NCBI RefSeq assembly: GCF_002834385.1
Contig: NZ_PITQ01000002.1
Coordinates: 310,001 to 374,000 of the forward strand
DNA: 64,000 bases
Direction: 5' to 3'
From: Rahnella sp. AA
Lineage (GTDB): Bacteria > Pseudomonadota > Gammaproteobacteria > Enterobacterales > Enterobacteriaceae
Shown: one piece after another, positions 47,433 to 57,665 of the stretch
How positions within the stretch are numbered: position 1 is the stretch's first letter
Layout: every line of letters begins with the position of its first letter
Notes under the pieces: generated by a model
Database searches by the model: none
The model's input: only the letters and a program-made list of their open reading frames with translations
Told to the model about the DNA's origin: nothing
Position numbers and translations under genes: made by a program

Positions 47433-48083
47433 ATGAATAATATGAACGTAATTATTGCTGATGACCATCCTATCGTCCTGTTTGGTATTCGTAAGTCCCT
47501 TGAACAAATTGAATGGGTGAACGTTGTCGGTGAGTTCGAAGACTCAACAGCATTGGTCAACAGCTTAAGCAAACTTGATGCCCACGTGTTGATCACCGAT
47601 CTTTCGATGCCAGGCGACAAATTTGGCGATGGCATTACGTTGATCAAATACATCAAACGCCATTACCCACAGCTGTCCATCATTGTTCTGACCATGAACA
47701 ACAACCCGGCAATCCTGAGCTCCGTATTGGATCTGGATATTGAAGGGATTGTCCTTAAGCAAGGCGCGCCAACCGATTTACCTAAAGCACTGGCAGCACT
47801 GCAGAAAGGCAAAAAATTCACACCAGACAGCGTGGCGAAGCTGCTGGAAAAAATCAGTGCCAACGGTTACGGCGACAAGCGCCTGTCACCGAAAGAAAGC
47901 GAAGTTCTGCGCCTGTTTGCAGAAGGCTTCCTGGTGACTGAGATTGCTAAAAAGCTGAACCGCAGCATCAAAACCATCAGCAGCCAGAAGAAATCAGCGA
48001 TGCTGAAACTGGGCGTGGAAAACGATATTGCCCTGCTGAACTATCTGTCTTCGGTAAGTTCTCAGCCGGTAGATAAAGACTGA
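47433..48083 (+). CDS. rcsB: Rcs response regulator RcsB
   Basis: A 216-residue regulator that controls capsule, motility, biofilm and small-RNA genes, alone or with RcsA and other partners. The receiver domain carries Asp10/Asp11 and phospho-acceptor Asp56 (LITDLSMP), and a LuxR-type HTH spans about 148-205 (LSPKESEVLRLFAEGFLVTEI). It is almost identical to E. coli RcsB over MNNMNVIIADDHPIVLFG. ATG 47433 gives the family length; upstream in-frame starts lie within rcsD. It is translated in tandem with rcsD. Confidence 0.97.
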   Translation: MNNMNVIIADDHPIVLFGIRKSLEQIEWVNVVGEFEDSTALVNSLSKLDAHVLITDLSMPGDKFGDGITLIKYIKRHYPQLSIIVLTMNNNPAILSSVLDLDIEGIVLKQGAPTDLPKALAALQKGKKFTPDSVAKLLEKISANGYGDKRLSPKESEVLRLFAEGFLVTEIAKKLNRSIKTISSQKKSAMLKLGVENDIALLNYLSSVSSQPVDKD

Positions 48084-48102
48084 GTTTTGCCCGCAAAAAA
48101 GC

Positions 48103-48128
48103 AAAAGGCACCGGAAGGTGCCTTTTTT
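48103..48128. terminator. Bidirectional terminator between rcsB and rcsC
   Basis: AAAAGGCACC pairs with GGTGCCTTTTTT around loop GGAA; the flanking A and T runs serve both convergent genes. Confidence 0.9.
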
Positions 48129-48147
48129 ATTACGCCAATTTAGTCAG

Positions 48148-51006
48148 TTACGCTTCGCGGTTTTTTCTGACCAGCGCGCTGTAGTAGCTCAGCGTATCAC
48201 GCAGCGTTTCCAGAGTGACCGGCTTCGATAAACAGTTATCCATCCCGGCCTCCAGGCAACGCTGACGTTGCTCGGCCAGTGCATTAGCCGTCACACCAAT
48301 CACCGGTAACGTATGGCCCAGCTCGCGTAGTTTTTGCGTCAGGCCATAACCATCAAGGCGCGGCATGTTGACGTCGCTCAGCACAATATCAATCTCGTGA
48401 GCACGCATGGCGTCCAGTGCATCGATCCCGTCGTTCGCCGTCACCACGATATAGCCCATCGTACCCAGCTGGTCTGCCAGCAGGCGGCGGTTGATAGGAT
48501 GATCGTCCACTACCAGCAGCGTGACGTCGCTGTAATCTTGCGCAACGATGCTCTCTGATACTGCGACGCCCTCTTCCGTCATGGTTTCAAGGTGATAAAC
48601 GCGGTTGAGCAGCGCCGTGATTTCCAACGGTGTTGATGTGCTGTGCACCCAGTAACCCGGACGCGTTTCAACCGGCGGCCCGATATGGTCGATGGAGAAT
48701 TCAATCTGCGCCGCCAGTTCACCTTTATGAATCAGCGGCGTATCGGTGATCAACACATCCTCCCGCTGACTTTTCAGCCCCGGTTCGCAACGTTGTACAT
48801 TCGCGCCGTGATAGCGCATCAGTTGCATCAGATAACTTTCCAGATAAGCATTACGCACGTCCAGCCAGACCGTTTTATCCTGCCAGTTATCCAGTGGTTC
48901 ACCCGATGGGAATGTAGCGTTATAAAGCGGGATACGCACCGTAAAGGAACTGCCAAGCCCCGGTTCGGATTCGACCTCAATATCACCATCCATCAGGTTA
49001 ATCAGCTTTTCACAGATTGCCAGGCCAAGGCCGGTGCCCTGGAAATGGCGCTGCACACCGGTTCCCACCTGGAAAAACGGGTCAAACAAGCGCGTAATTT
49101 CACGCTCGGGGATCCCGACGCCGGTATCGCGCACCTGAAACTCGAGATAGTTCCCACAGGTTCTGACATTCAGCACAATGCAGCCGGTATCGGTGAATTT
49201 AATCGCATTATTAAGGATGTTGGATATGACCTGCTGCAAACGTACAGGGTCGCCATTAAACGACAGCGGTACGTTATGCTCGATGAAACAGTAGAGGCCC
49301 AGACGTTTCTTCACGACCAGTGGCAAATAGTTGCCAGCGATATGTGTGATCACCTCGCGACAGGAAAATTCCTGAGGTTCGATTTTCAGCTGCTCAGATT
49401 CAATCTTAGAGAAATCGAGAATATCACTGATGATTTTCAGCAACAGGGCAGACGAGTTATTCATGGCTGTGACCAGCCGGTCAACCCCCTGCGGCAATCC
49501 CTGTGTTTGCAGTAAATCCAGATTACCAATGATACCGTAGAGTGGTGTGCGTAATTCGTGGCTGACCGTCGCCAGAAACATCGATTTCGACTGGCTGGCC
49601 TGTTCGGCGGCGTTTGCCATTTCCTGCAAGGATTCTTCCATTTTCACCCGCGCACTGACGTCAATCAGCACGCAAATCGCCACATCCTCATTGCGATAGC
49701 GTGAATGCACGAAACTTAACTGTATGTTGTTATTGTTTTTAGTAATAACGTCGACAAAGTTTGTCTGCTGATCGCAAATGATCCGCGTAATACGCTGACG
49801 GTCTTCCTGCGTGAGCATATTGATGTAGTTATGTGCCAGCTCGTTACTCAGGATATTCACGCCATCGCTGATACGCAGAATCGAAATGCCCACCGGCGCC
49901 GAAGCCACAATTTTATGGTTGAATTGCTCATGTTCTTCCAGCCGAAATGCGTTCTCTTCGGCCGGTAAAAACATTTTTCGCTCAAAGACCCAGGCCAGAA
50001 TAAACAGCAGCAGCCCCGAGAATATATTCAGTAAAACAGCATTGAAAATCAGTATCTTGAAACGTTCAATCACGGTGTTAAAGGGCATAGAATACACCAC
50101 GCTCAATGACGAAGGTGGCAGCGGCTTTTTGTAAACCAGATCTTTATAGCCGTTCACATAGCCAAAAAACGAATTATCCGGCGGATAGCTGCCCGCCGAT
50201 GCGGCGTCGCGGCCATCCTCAGAAATGCTCAGCAGTGGTTGATCGTCAGCATCAAGAAGCGTGACCGAGGTATGTTGGGCATTGGGATTGAGTAAGTCTT
50301 CCAGACGGAGATTTTGCTGGATGCCCATCAGCGCTTCCAGTTTGTTGCCGACATAAATCGGGGTCAGCACGTACATATAGCCTGAGTCTTTGTTTTCCGA
50401 TTGCGATACCCAGTAAAGACTGTTCTCTTTATCCTGACTTTTACCGTTGCGGTATTGCAGGATTTTTTCATGCAAGGACTTCAGTTGATCCTGACTTTCG
50501 CGCTCAAGCGGTTCGCTGCTGATACCGAAATCCACCAGACACAGGCTCTCACCGCTGATGAAGAACACCCGGTTGAGATCGTAAGCATCGGAAAAATTAT
50601 CTTTCCAGTAGTGGATCATGTTGCCCAGCGACGCCAGCGAATTTCGGTAGCTGTCATTAATTAAGGAACAATCGGACTCCGGAAACAATGAAAGGTAGGT
50701 CGGCGGCGTATTTTTGGTGCTGATCATGCCATTGATAATATCCAGCCCGTTCATCGAATCGCTGAGCCGCTTTTCAGCCATAAACTTAATGCTGTGCATA
50801 ACGTCATTGGAATTTTTGACGTAGCTCTGCGCCAGACCGTAATTGAGGTTGTCCTCATCGCGGATCTCGGATTCTTTGTTGTGGAAAATATTCAGCACAT
50901 AAAAGGTGGTCAGCAACACACCCAGTGTCCACAACATAAGCGCCAGCACCCGGAAAAGATAACGGGAGATTTTTAGCGTTGTGCGAAACGAAGCAAGATA
51001 TTTCAA
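48148..51006 (-). CDS. rcsC: Rcs hybrid sensor histidine kinase RcsC
   Basis: A 952-residue inner-membrane hybrid kinase. Two membrane helices (about 20-42 and 318-340) enclose a periplasmic domain. PAS-like, HisKA (His483 in TVSHELRTPLYG), HATPase (VGIPEREI, GTGLGLAI), ABL and receiver domains follow, the last with Asp878 in IVLSDVNMP. It autophosphorylates and passes phosphate to RcsD. It is convergent with rcsDB, the standard arrangement, and lies downstream of gyrA. Confidence 0.97.
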   Translation of the reverse strand: MKYLASFRTTLKISRYLFRVLALMLWTLGVLLTTFYVLNIFHNKESEIRDEDNLNYGLAQSYVKNSNDVMHSIKFMAEKRLSDSMNGLDIINGMISTKNTPPTYLSLFPESDCSLINDSYRNSLASLGNMIHYWKDNFSDAYDLNRVFFISGESLCLVDFGISSEPLERESQDQLKSLHEKILQYRNGKSQDKENSLYWVSQSENKDSGYMYVLTPIYVGNKLEALMGIQQNLRLEDLLNPNAQHTSVTLLDADDQPLLSISEDGRDAASAGSYPPDNSFFGYVNGYKDLVYKKPLPPSSLSVVYSMPFNTVIERFKILIFNAVLLNIFSGLLLFILAWVFERKMFLPAEENAFRLEEHEQFNHKIVASAPVGISILRISDGVNILSNELAHNYINMLTQEDRQRITRIICDQQTNFVDVITKNNNNIQLSFVHSRYRNEDVAICVLIDVSARVKMEESLQEMANAAEQASQSKSMFLATVSHELRTPLYGIIGNLDLLQTQGLPQGVDRLVTAMNNSSALLLKIISDILDFSKIESEQLKIEPQEFSCREVITHIAGNYLPLVVKKRLGLYCFIEHNVPLSFNGDPVRLQQVISNILNNAIKFTDTGCIVLNVRTCGNYLEFQVRDTGVGIPEREITRLFDPFFQVGTGVQRHFQGTGLGLAICEKLINLMDGDIEVESEPGLGSSFTVRIPLYNATFPSGEPLDNWQDKTVWLDVRNAYLESYLMQLMRYHGANVQRCEPGLKSQREDVLITDTPLIHKGELAAQIEFSIDHIGPPVETRPGYWVHSTSTPLEITALLNRVYHLETMTEEGVAVSESIVAQDYSDVTLLVVDDHPINRRLLADQLGTMGYIVVTANDGIDALDAMRAHEIDIVLSDVNMPRLDGYGLTQKLRELGHTLPVIGVTANALAEQRQRCLEAGMDNCLSKPVTLETLRDTLSYYSALVRKNREA

Positions 51007-51130
51007 GGATTAACCATTAGCAAAACGGCTCAGGGAGCGGAATGAGATTCAGAATACACTATTGCCAGACTTTCTAAAAAGCGCAGGATAACGCCGTTCA
51101 GGTGAAACCGTTGTTTTGAGACGAATCCAG

Positions 51131-51162
51131 TAAAAAGGGGCATAACAAATGTTATGCCCCTC
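51131..51162 (-). terminator. Terminator of gyrA
   Basis: On the minus strand GGGGCATAAC pairs with GTTATGCCCC and is followed by TTTTTA, 20 bases after the gyrA stop. Confidence 0.9.
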
Positions 51163-51182
51163 TGTTCACTGACGCAGAAAAC

Positions 51183-53831
51183 TTATTCTTCGTCGTCAGC
51201 AGGTTGATCGTCTTCACTTTCAGCGTCGTCTGGCAGATCGGCTGCCTGCGCCGCTTCCAGTTCACCCGCTTCGGTGGCCACACCATCCAGCTCTTCGTCT
51301 TCCACCGGTTCTGCAACACGCTGCAGGCCGACGACGTGCTCTTCTTCTGCGGTACGGATAAGCGTCACACCCTGGGTGTTACGGCCTACGGTACTCACTT
51401 CAGAAACACGGGTACGCACCAGCGTACCGGCGTCGGTGATCATCATGATCTGATCCGCTTCATCCACCTGGATCGCGCCAACAACCGGCCCGTTACGCTC
51501 GCTCACTTTGATTGAGATAACGCCCTGCGTTGCACGAGATTTGGTTGGATATTCGGTGGACTCAGTTCGTTTACCGAAACCGTTTTGCGTTACAGTCAGG
51601 ATACAACCTTCGCCGCGTGGGATAATCAGGGACACAACGCTGTCGCCTTCACCCAGACGGATACCGCGAACACCGGTCGCCGTACGGCCCATCGAGCGGA
51701 CGGCTTCTTCAGAGAAGCGCACCACTTTACCAGCCGCAGAGAACAGCATGACTTCATCTTTACCGTCAGTCAGGTCAACGCCAATCAACTCATCACCCTC
51801 GTTCAGGTTGATGGCGATGATGCCAGCACTGCGTGGGCGGCTGAAATCGGTCAGAGCCGTTTTCTTTACGGTACCGCTGGCAGTCGCCATAAACACATGA
51901 CGACCTTCTTCGTACTCGCGTACAGGAAGAATGGCGGTAATACGTTCGTTTGGCTCAAGCGGCAGTAAGTTGACAATCGGACGGCCACGGGCACCGCGGC
52001 TGGCTTCCGGCAACTGATAGACTTTCATCCAGTACAAACGTCCGCGACTTGAGAACATCAGAATGGTGTCATGGGTGTTAGCCACAAGCAGACGATCGAT
52101 AAAGTCTTCTTCTTTAATACGGGCGGCTGACTTGCCTTTACCACCGCGACGCTGCGCTTCATAGTCGGTCAGAGGCTGATATTTCACATAGCCCTGATGC
52201 GACAAGGTCACCACAACGTCTTCCTGATTGATCAGGTCTTCGATGTTGATGTCAGAAGAGTTTGCCGTGATTTCGGTACGACGCGGATCGTTATACTGAT
52301 CGCGAATTGCTTCCAGTTCTTCACGAATGACTTCCATCAGACGTTCAGGGCTGGACAGGATGAACAGCAGCTCGGCGATTTGTACCAGCAGCTCTTTGTA
52401 TTCATCCAGCAGTTTTTCATGCTCAAGGCCGGTCAGTTTCTGCAAACGCAGATCCAGAATCGCCTGTGCTTGCTGTTCAGTCAGGAAATACTTACCGTCG
52501 TGAATACCAAACTCAGGTTCCAGCCATTCAGGACGGGCAGCATCATCACCAGCGCTTGCCAGCATCGCAGCAACGTTACCCAGATCCCATGAACGCGCAA
52601 TCAGGCCCGCTTTCGCTTCAGCCGGAGATTGTGCCGCACGGATCAGTTCGATGATGGGATCGATGTTTGCCAGCGCGATCGCCAGCGCTTCAAGGATATG
52701 CGCACGGTCACGGGCTTTGCGCAGTTCGAAAATGGTACGACGCGTGACCACTTCGCGGCGGTGACGAACAAACGCAGACAGGATTTCTTTCAGACCGAGA
52801 ATTTTCGGCTGACCCTGGTGCAATGCCACCATGTTGATGCCGAAAGAGGTCTGGAGCTGAGTCAGTGAATAGAGGTTGTTCAGGACCACTTCACCGACGG
52901 CGTCGCGTTTGATTTCGATGACGATACGCATACCGTCTTTGTCGGACTCATCACGCAGTGCGCTGATGCCTTCGACACGTTTCTCTTTAACCAGCTCGGC
53001 GATCTTTTCGATCAGACGGGCTTTGTTCACCTGATACGGGATCTCGTGAACAATGATGGTTTCGCGACCGGTTTTGGCGTCCGCTTCCACTTCAGCGCGG
53101 GCACGGATGGAGATTTTGCCACGGCCGGTACGGTAAGCTTCTTCGATACCGCGACGGCCATTGATGATCGCCGCCGTCGGGAAATCAGGCCCCGGGATGT
53201 GTTCCATCAGCCCTTCAATGCTGATGTTTTCATCTTCTATGTACGCCAGACAGCCGTTGATCACCTCAGTGAGGTTGTGCGGCGGAATGTTGGTCGCCAT
53301 ACCGACTGCGATACCTGACGAGCCGTTAACCAGCAGGTTAGGAATACGCGTTGGCATTACCGCAGGAATTTGTTCGGTGCCGTCATAGTTTGGCACGAAA
53401 TCGACAGTTTCTTTTTCTAAGTCTGCCAGCAATTCGTGTGCAATTTTTGACATGCGGATTTCGGTATAACGCATGGCGGCGGCGGAGTCGCCATCCACCG
53501 AACCGAAGTTACCCTGCCCGTCCACCAGCATATAGCGAAGTGAGAAAGGCTGAGCCATACGAACGATGGTGTCATAAACAGCGGTATCACCGTGCGGGTG
53601 ATATTTACCGATAACGTCACCGACCACACGGGCCGATTTTTTGTAGGCTTTATTCCAGTCGTTACCGAGGACATTCATTGCGAAAAGTACGCGGCGGTGC
53701 ACCGGTTTCAAACCATCGCGCACATCTGGTAACGCACGTCCGACAATAACGGACATCGCATAATCCAGGTAAGAGTTTTTCAGCTCTTCTTCGATGTTAA
53801 TCGGTGTGATTTCTCTGGCAAGGTCGCTCAT
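51183..53831 (-). CDS. gyrA: DNA gyrase subunit A
   Basis: The 882-residue A subunit of the type II topoisomerase that introduces negative supercoils. Catalytic Tyr122 follows Arg121, and the six-bladed C-terminal domain with the GyrA box QRRGGKG is present, ending in an acidic tail. The quinolone-resistance region reads [10 protein letters not shown]: residue 83 is Thr where E. coli has Ser, and residue 87 is Asp. Thr83 is natural in some Enterobacterales, so this alone does not prove resistance. ubiG is divergent, as in E. coli. Confidence 0.98.
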   Translation of the reverse strand: MSDLAREITPINIEEELKNSYLDYAMSVIVGRALPDVRDGLKPVHRRVLFAMNVLGNDWNKAYKKSARVVGDVIGKYHPHGDTAVYDTIVRMAQPFSLRYMLVDGQGNFGSVDGDSAAAMRYTEIRMSKIAHELLADLEKETVDFVPNYDGTEQIPAVMPTRIPNLLVNGSSGIAVGMATNIPPHNLTEVINGCLAYIEDENISIEGLMEHIPGPDFPTAAIINGRRGIEEAYRTGRGKISIRARAEVEADAKTGRETIIVHEIPYQVNKARLIEKIAELVKEKRVEGISALRDESDKDGMRIVIEIKRDAVGEVVLNNLYSLTQLQTSFGINMVALHQGQPKILGLKEILSAFVRHRREVVTRRTIFELRKARDRAHILEALAIALANIDPIIELIRAAQSPAEAKAGLIARSWDLGNVAAMLASAGDDAARPEWLEPEFGIHDGKYFLTEQQAQAILDLRLQKLTGLEHEKLLDEYKELLVQIAELLFILSSPERLMEVIREELEAIRDQYNDPRRTEITANSSDINIEDLINQEDVVVTLSHQGYVKYQPLTDYEAQRRGGKGKSAARIKEEDFIDRLLVANTHDTILMFSSRGRLYWMKVYQLPEASRGARGRPIVNLLPLEPNERITAILPVREYEEGRHVFMATASGTVKKTALTDFSRPRSAGIIAINLNEGDELIGVDLTDGKDEVMLFSAAGKVVRFSEEAVRSMGRTATGVRGIRLGEGDSVVSLIIPRGEGCILTVTQNGFGKRTESTEYPTKSRATQGVISIKVSERNGPVVGAIQVDEADQIMMITDAGTLVRTRVSEVSTVGRNTQGVTLIRTAEEEHVVGLQRVAEPVEDEELDGVATEAGELEAAQAADLPDDAESEDDQPADDEE

Positions 53832-54079
53832 GGAGCTGCTATCCCTCTACTGATTATTCATGGCCGCTGCCTGTATAGGCAAAGGTGTAAAACTATACCA
53901 CAAACCTGCCAAACGTGGGAAACAACCGCCCCCTTTTGCGCAGTATTATCCAACATGATTCAAACCTTTGCGCAAAGGCAGTCATTTCGTACAAACATTA
54001 ACCATAACGACAAAACTGAGCCAAAGCAGATGGAATATGTATAATCCGCTAATCAAGATATAAGGAGTTCATCACGCTC

Positions 54080-54817
54080 ATGACAACCACATCGTCTTCA
54101 ACCACGCAAAACATTGACCACGAAGAGATCGCTAAATTTGAGGCTGTCGCCTCACGCTGGTGGGATCTGGAAGGTGAATTCAAGCCCCTGCACCGGATCA
54201 ATCCGTTGCGCCTGAATTACATTCTTGAGCGCGCCGATGGCCTGTTTGGCAAAAAGGTGCTCGACGTCGGCTGCGGCGGCGGGATCTTAAGTGAAAGCAT
54301 GGCGGTAGCGGGCGCGGAAGTCACCGGTCTGGACATGGGCGGCGAGCCATTGCAGGTTGCGCGTTTGCATGCACTCGAAAGCGGTGTGAAAGTGGATTAC
54401 GTTCAGGAGACGGTAGAAGCACACGCCGAAGCCCATCCGCAGCAATACGACGTTGTCACCTGCATGGAAATGCTCGAGCACGTACCGGACCCGGCTTCTG
54501 TGGTTGCGGCCTGCGCCCGTCTGGTGAAACCCGGCGGCCACGTCTTCTTCTCCACCATCAACCGCAATAATAAAGCCTGGCTGATGGCAATTTTCGGTGC
54601 GGAATACGTGCTGAAGATGGTGCCAAAGGGCACGCATGACATCAAAAAGTTCATCAAGCCTTCCGAGTTGCTGGGCATGATTGACCGCACGCCGCTGTTT
54701 GAACGCCACATCATGGGCCTGCATTACAATCCGCTGACCGACCATTTCAAACTCGGGCCAAACGTCGATGTGAATTACATGATTCATACGCAGGCAGAAA
54801 ACACCAGCGCGAGCTGA
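54080..54817 (+). CDS. ubiG: Bifunctional ubiquinone O-methyltransferase
   Basis: A 245-residue SAM-dependent methyltransferase performing both O-methylations of ubiquinone synthesis. SAM motif I is [13 protein letters not shown] (60-72); [15 protein letters not shown] and the C-terminal [12 protein letters not shown] are typical of UbiG. TAAGGAG lies 11 bases before the ATG. It is monocistronic between divergent gyrA and nrdA; the 248-base gap before it contains both divergent promoters and nothing else that I can name. Confidence 0.97.
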   Translation: MTTTSSSTTQNIDHEEIAKFEAVASRWWDLEGEFKPLHRINPLRLNYILERADGLFGKKVLDVGCGGGILSESMAVAGAEVTGLDMGGEPLQVARLHALESGVKVDYVQETVEAHAEAHPQQYDVVTCMEMLEHVPDPASVVAACARLVKPGGHVFFSTINRNNKAWLMAIFGAEYVLKMVPKGTHDIKKFIKPSELLGMIDRTPLFERHIMGLHYNPLTDHFKLGPNVDVNYMIHTQAENTSAS

Positions 54818-54969
54818 TTGCCAAAATCTCTCCGCGTCAAGCCCGGAAGATGCGTTCCGGGCTAAAACTCTCAGACTTTTCACAGACATCCCGCCCCTGA
54901 ATTTCACTTAAACCTTAGTTTTTAGGGCGTTGGTGTCCCCGTCTGCTGCAACATGATTTTTTAGAATAG

Positions 54970-54978
54970 TTATCCAGA
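54970..54978 (+). promoter_or_regulatory. Weak DnaA box upstream of nrdA
   Basis: TTATCCAGA differs from the consensus TTATCCACA at one base. It lies about 160 bases upstream of the perfect box. Confidence 0.4.
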
Positions 54979-55127
54979 TCAATATAGCGTTTTTTTCTAA
55001 CGTTTAATAAACCGGCAGTCGATCACCTTTCATAAAAATATAAGAAAATCGTATCTCAGATATTGACAGGTTTGTCGCGCCAGCAATGACGGACTCTTCA
55101 GGCTCAGGCTAAAAATTTCTCCCCAAC

Positions 55128-55136
55128 TTATCCACA
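55128..55136 (+). promoter_or_regulatory. DnaA box of the nrdAB promoter
   Basis: A perfect TTATCCACA, 21 bases upstream of the proposed -35. E. coli nrdAB is controlled by DnaA through boxes in the same position, linking dNTP supply to replication. Confidence 0.8.
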
Positions 55137-55156
55137 AATCTGCCCGTTTTGTTCAC

Positions 55157-55185
55157 TTGCAAAAGGGCCATTCAGTCACTATCTT
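55157..55185 (+). promoter_or_regulatory. nrdA promoter
   Basis: TTGCAA (55157-55162) and TATCTT (55180-55185) with 17-base spacing. Transcription would start near 55192, giving a leader of about 125 nt. Confidence 0.6.
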
Positions 55186-55206
55186 GTCATCAGAAAATAA
55201 CAAACC

Positions 55207-55220
55207 CACAATATATTGTG
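55207..55220 (+). promoter_or_regulatory. NrdR box
   Basis: The perfect palindrome CACAATATATTGTG matches NrdR boxes. A second, imperfect palindrome with AGCACA and TGTGCT arms follows at about 55235-55258; it may be a second operator or a leader hairpin. Confidence 0.75.
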
Positions 55221-55318
55221 TTTATATCCTGACCAGCACACAAGGGACCCTTTGTGCTGCCGTGCGTGTTTATGCGGTCGGGTCAGACCCTTTATAAACC
55301 TTTAAGGTATCGCACCCC

Positions 55319-57601
55319 ATGAACCAAAGCCTGCTTGTTACTAAACGTGATGGCCGCACAGAACGCATCAACCTTGATAAAATCCACCGTGTCATTGACT
55401 GGGCAGCGGAAGGTCTTCAAAACGTATCAGTTTCTCAAGTAGAACTTCGTTCACACATCCAGTTCTATGACGGCATCAAAACCGCTGATATTCATGAAAC
55501 CATTATCAAAGCGGCTGCTGATCTGATCTCTAAAGACGCTCCGGATTACCAGTATCTGGCTGCCCGTCTGGCGATTTTCCACCTGCGTAAAAAAGCCTAC
55601 GGCCAGTTTGAACCGCCAAAACTGATCGACCAGGTCACCCGCATGGTTGAAATGGGTAAATACGACAAACATCTGCTGGAAGACTACACGGCTGAAGAGT
55701 TCGAGCAGATGGACAGTTTTATTGACCACTGGCGTGATATGAATTTCTCCTACGCTGCGGTAAAACAGCTGGAAGGGAAATACCTGGCACAGAACCGTGT
55801 AACCGGTGATATCTACGAGAGCGCACAGTTCCTCTACATTCTGGTTGCCGCGTGCCTGTTCTCCGGCTACCCGCGTGAAACCCGTCTGGACTACATCAAA
55901 CGCTTCTACGACGCGATTTCTACGTTCAAAATTTCCCTGCCTACGCCGATCATGTCTGGCGTGCGCACCCCAACCCGTCAGTTCAGCTCCTGCGTTCTGA
56001 TTGAATGTGGCGACAGCCTGGATTCCATTAATGCGACGTCCAGCGCCATCGTGAAATACGTTTCTCAACGTGCCGGTATCGGTATCAACGCCGGTCGCAT
56101 CCGTGCGTTGGGCAGCCCGATCCGTGGCGGCGAAGCGTTCCACACCGGTTGTATCCCGTTCTACAAACACTTCCAGACCGCAGTGAAATCCTGCTCTCAG
56201 GGTGGCGTTCGCGGTGGCGCAGCGACGCTGTTCTACCCGATGTGGCATCTGGAAGTGGAAAGCCTGCTGGTGCTGAAAAACAACCGGGGTGTTGAAGGCA
56301 ACCGCGTACGTCATATGGACTACGGCGTGCAGATCAACAAACTGATGTATCAGCGTCTGGTGAAAGGCGGCGACATCACGCTGTTCAGTCCGTCTGATGT
56401 CCCGGGCCTGTACGATGCGTTCTTCGCCGATCAGGACGAGTTCGAGCGTCTGTATGAAAAATACGAGCAGGACGACAGCATCCGTAAGCAGAAAGTGAAA
56501 GCGGTTGAGCTGTTCTCCCTGATGATGCAGGAACGCGCTTCTACCGGCCGTATCTACATTCAGCACGTTGATCACTGCAACACCCATAGCCCGTTTGATC
56601 CGGCTATCGCGCCTGTTCGCCAGTCCAACCTGTGCCTGGAAATCGCGCTGCCAACCAAACCGCTGGACGACGTTAACGACGAAAACGGTGAGATTGCGCT
56701 GTGTACGCTGTCAGCCTTTAACCTCGGCGCGATTGAAAGCCTGGACGATCTGGAAGAACTGGCGGTTCTGGCCGTTCGTGCGCTCGACGCCCTGCTCGAT
56801 TATCAGGATTACCCGATCAAGGCCGCAAAACGCGGTGCGATGGGCCGCCGTACGCTGGGTATCGGCGTGATCAACTACGCTTACTATCTGGCGAAAAACG
56901 GCGTGCGTTATTCTGACGGCAGCGCCAACAACCTGACGCACAAAACGTTTGAAGCCATTCAGTATTACCTGCTGAAAGCCTCCAACGAGCTGGCGAAAGA
57001 ACAAGGTGCGTGCCAGTGGTTCAACGAAACCACTTACTCGCAAGGCATCATGCCGGTCGATACGTACAAGAAAGATCTGGATGCGATTTGCGACGAGCCG
57101 CTGCATCTGGACTGGGATTCCCTGCGTGAAAGCATCAAAACCCACGGCCTGCGTAACTCCACGCTGTCTGCATTGATGCCTTCTGAGACGTCTTCGCAGA
57201 TCTCCAACGCCACCAACGGCATCGAACCACCGCGCGGCCACATCAGCATTAAAGCGTCGAAAGACGGCATTCTGCGTCAGGTGGTGCCTGAGTATGAGCG
57301 TCTGAAAGATCAGTACGAACTGCTGTGGGATATGCCAAACAACGACGGTTACCTGCAACTGGTTGGCGTGATGCAGAAATTCATCGACCAGGCGATTTCG
57401 TCGAACACCAACTACGACCCGTCACGTTTCCCGAACAGTAAAGTGCCGATGAAACAGTTGTTGAAAGACTTGCTGACGGCCTACAAATTCGGCGTGAAAA
57501 CTCTGTACTATCAGAACACCCGCGACGGTGCTGACGATGTGCAGGAAGACATGAAAGCGGAAGTGGCTGACGACTGCGAAAGCGGTGCCTGCAAAATCTA
57601 A
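55319..57601 (+). CDS. nrdA: Class Ia ribonucleotide reductase, alpha subunit
   Basis: The 760-residue catalytic subunit that reduces ribonucleoside diphosphates under aerobic growth. The N-terminal ATP-cone (1-about 90) senses ATP/dATP. Cys225 (SSCVLIE), the radical Cys in SNLCLEI and the partner in ALCTLSAFN are present, and the C-terminal shuttle cysteines are 753 and 758 (CESGAC). It heads the nrdA-nrdB-yfaE operon. Confidence 0.98.
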   Translation: MNQSLLVTKRDGRTERINLDKIHRVIDWAAEGLQNVSVSQVELRSHIQFYDGIKTADIHETIIKAAADLISKDAPDYQYLAARLAIFHLRKKAYGQFEPPKLIDQVTRMVEMGKYDKHLLEDYTAEEFEQMDSFIDHWRDMNFSYAAVKQLEGKYLAQNRVTGDIYESAQFLYILVAACLFSGYPRETRLDYIKRFYDAISTFKISLPTPIMSGVRTPTRQFSSCVLIECGDSLDSINATSSAIVKYVSQRAGIGINAGRIRALGSPIRGGEAFHTGCIPFYKHFQTAVKSCSQGGVRGGAATLFYPMWHLEVESLLVLKNNRGVEGNRVRHMDYGVQINKLMYQRLVKGGDITLFSPSDVPGLYDAFFADQDEFERLYEKYEQDDSIRKQKVKAVELFSLMMQERASTGRIYIQHVDHCNTHSPFDPAIAPVRQSNLCLEIALPTKPLDDVNDENGEIALCTLSAFNLGAIESLDDLEELAVLAVRALDALLDYQDYPIKAAKRGAMGRRTLGIGVINYAYYLAKNGVRYSDGSANNLTHKTFEAIQYYLLKASNELAKEQGACQWFNETTYSQGIMPVDTYKKDLDAICDEPLHLDWDSLRESIKTHGLRNSTLSALMPSETSSQISNATNGIEPPRGHISIKASKDGILRQVVPEYERLKDQYELLWDMPNNDGYLQLVGVMQKFIDQAISSNTNYDPSRFPNSKVPMKQLLKDLLTAYKFGVKTLYYQNTRDGADDVQEDMKAEVADDCESGACKI

Positions 57602-57630
57602 TCGTCTGTTTTGATTTATCATTTTAAATA

Positions 57631-57650
57631 AAGCCCCTTAAACGGGGCTT
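57631..57650 (+). terminator. Intra-operon hairpin between nrdA and nrdB
   Basis: AAGCCCC pairs with GGGGCTT around TTAAAC, with only a short T tract. It ends 15 bases before the nrdB ATG and may cause partial termination or protect the nrdA 3' end. Confidence 0.6.
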
Positions 57651-57665
57651 TTGTCCGAGGACAAT

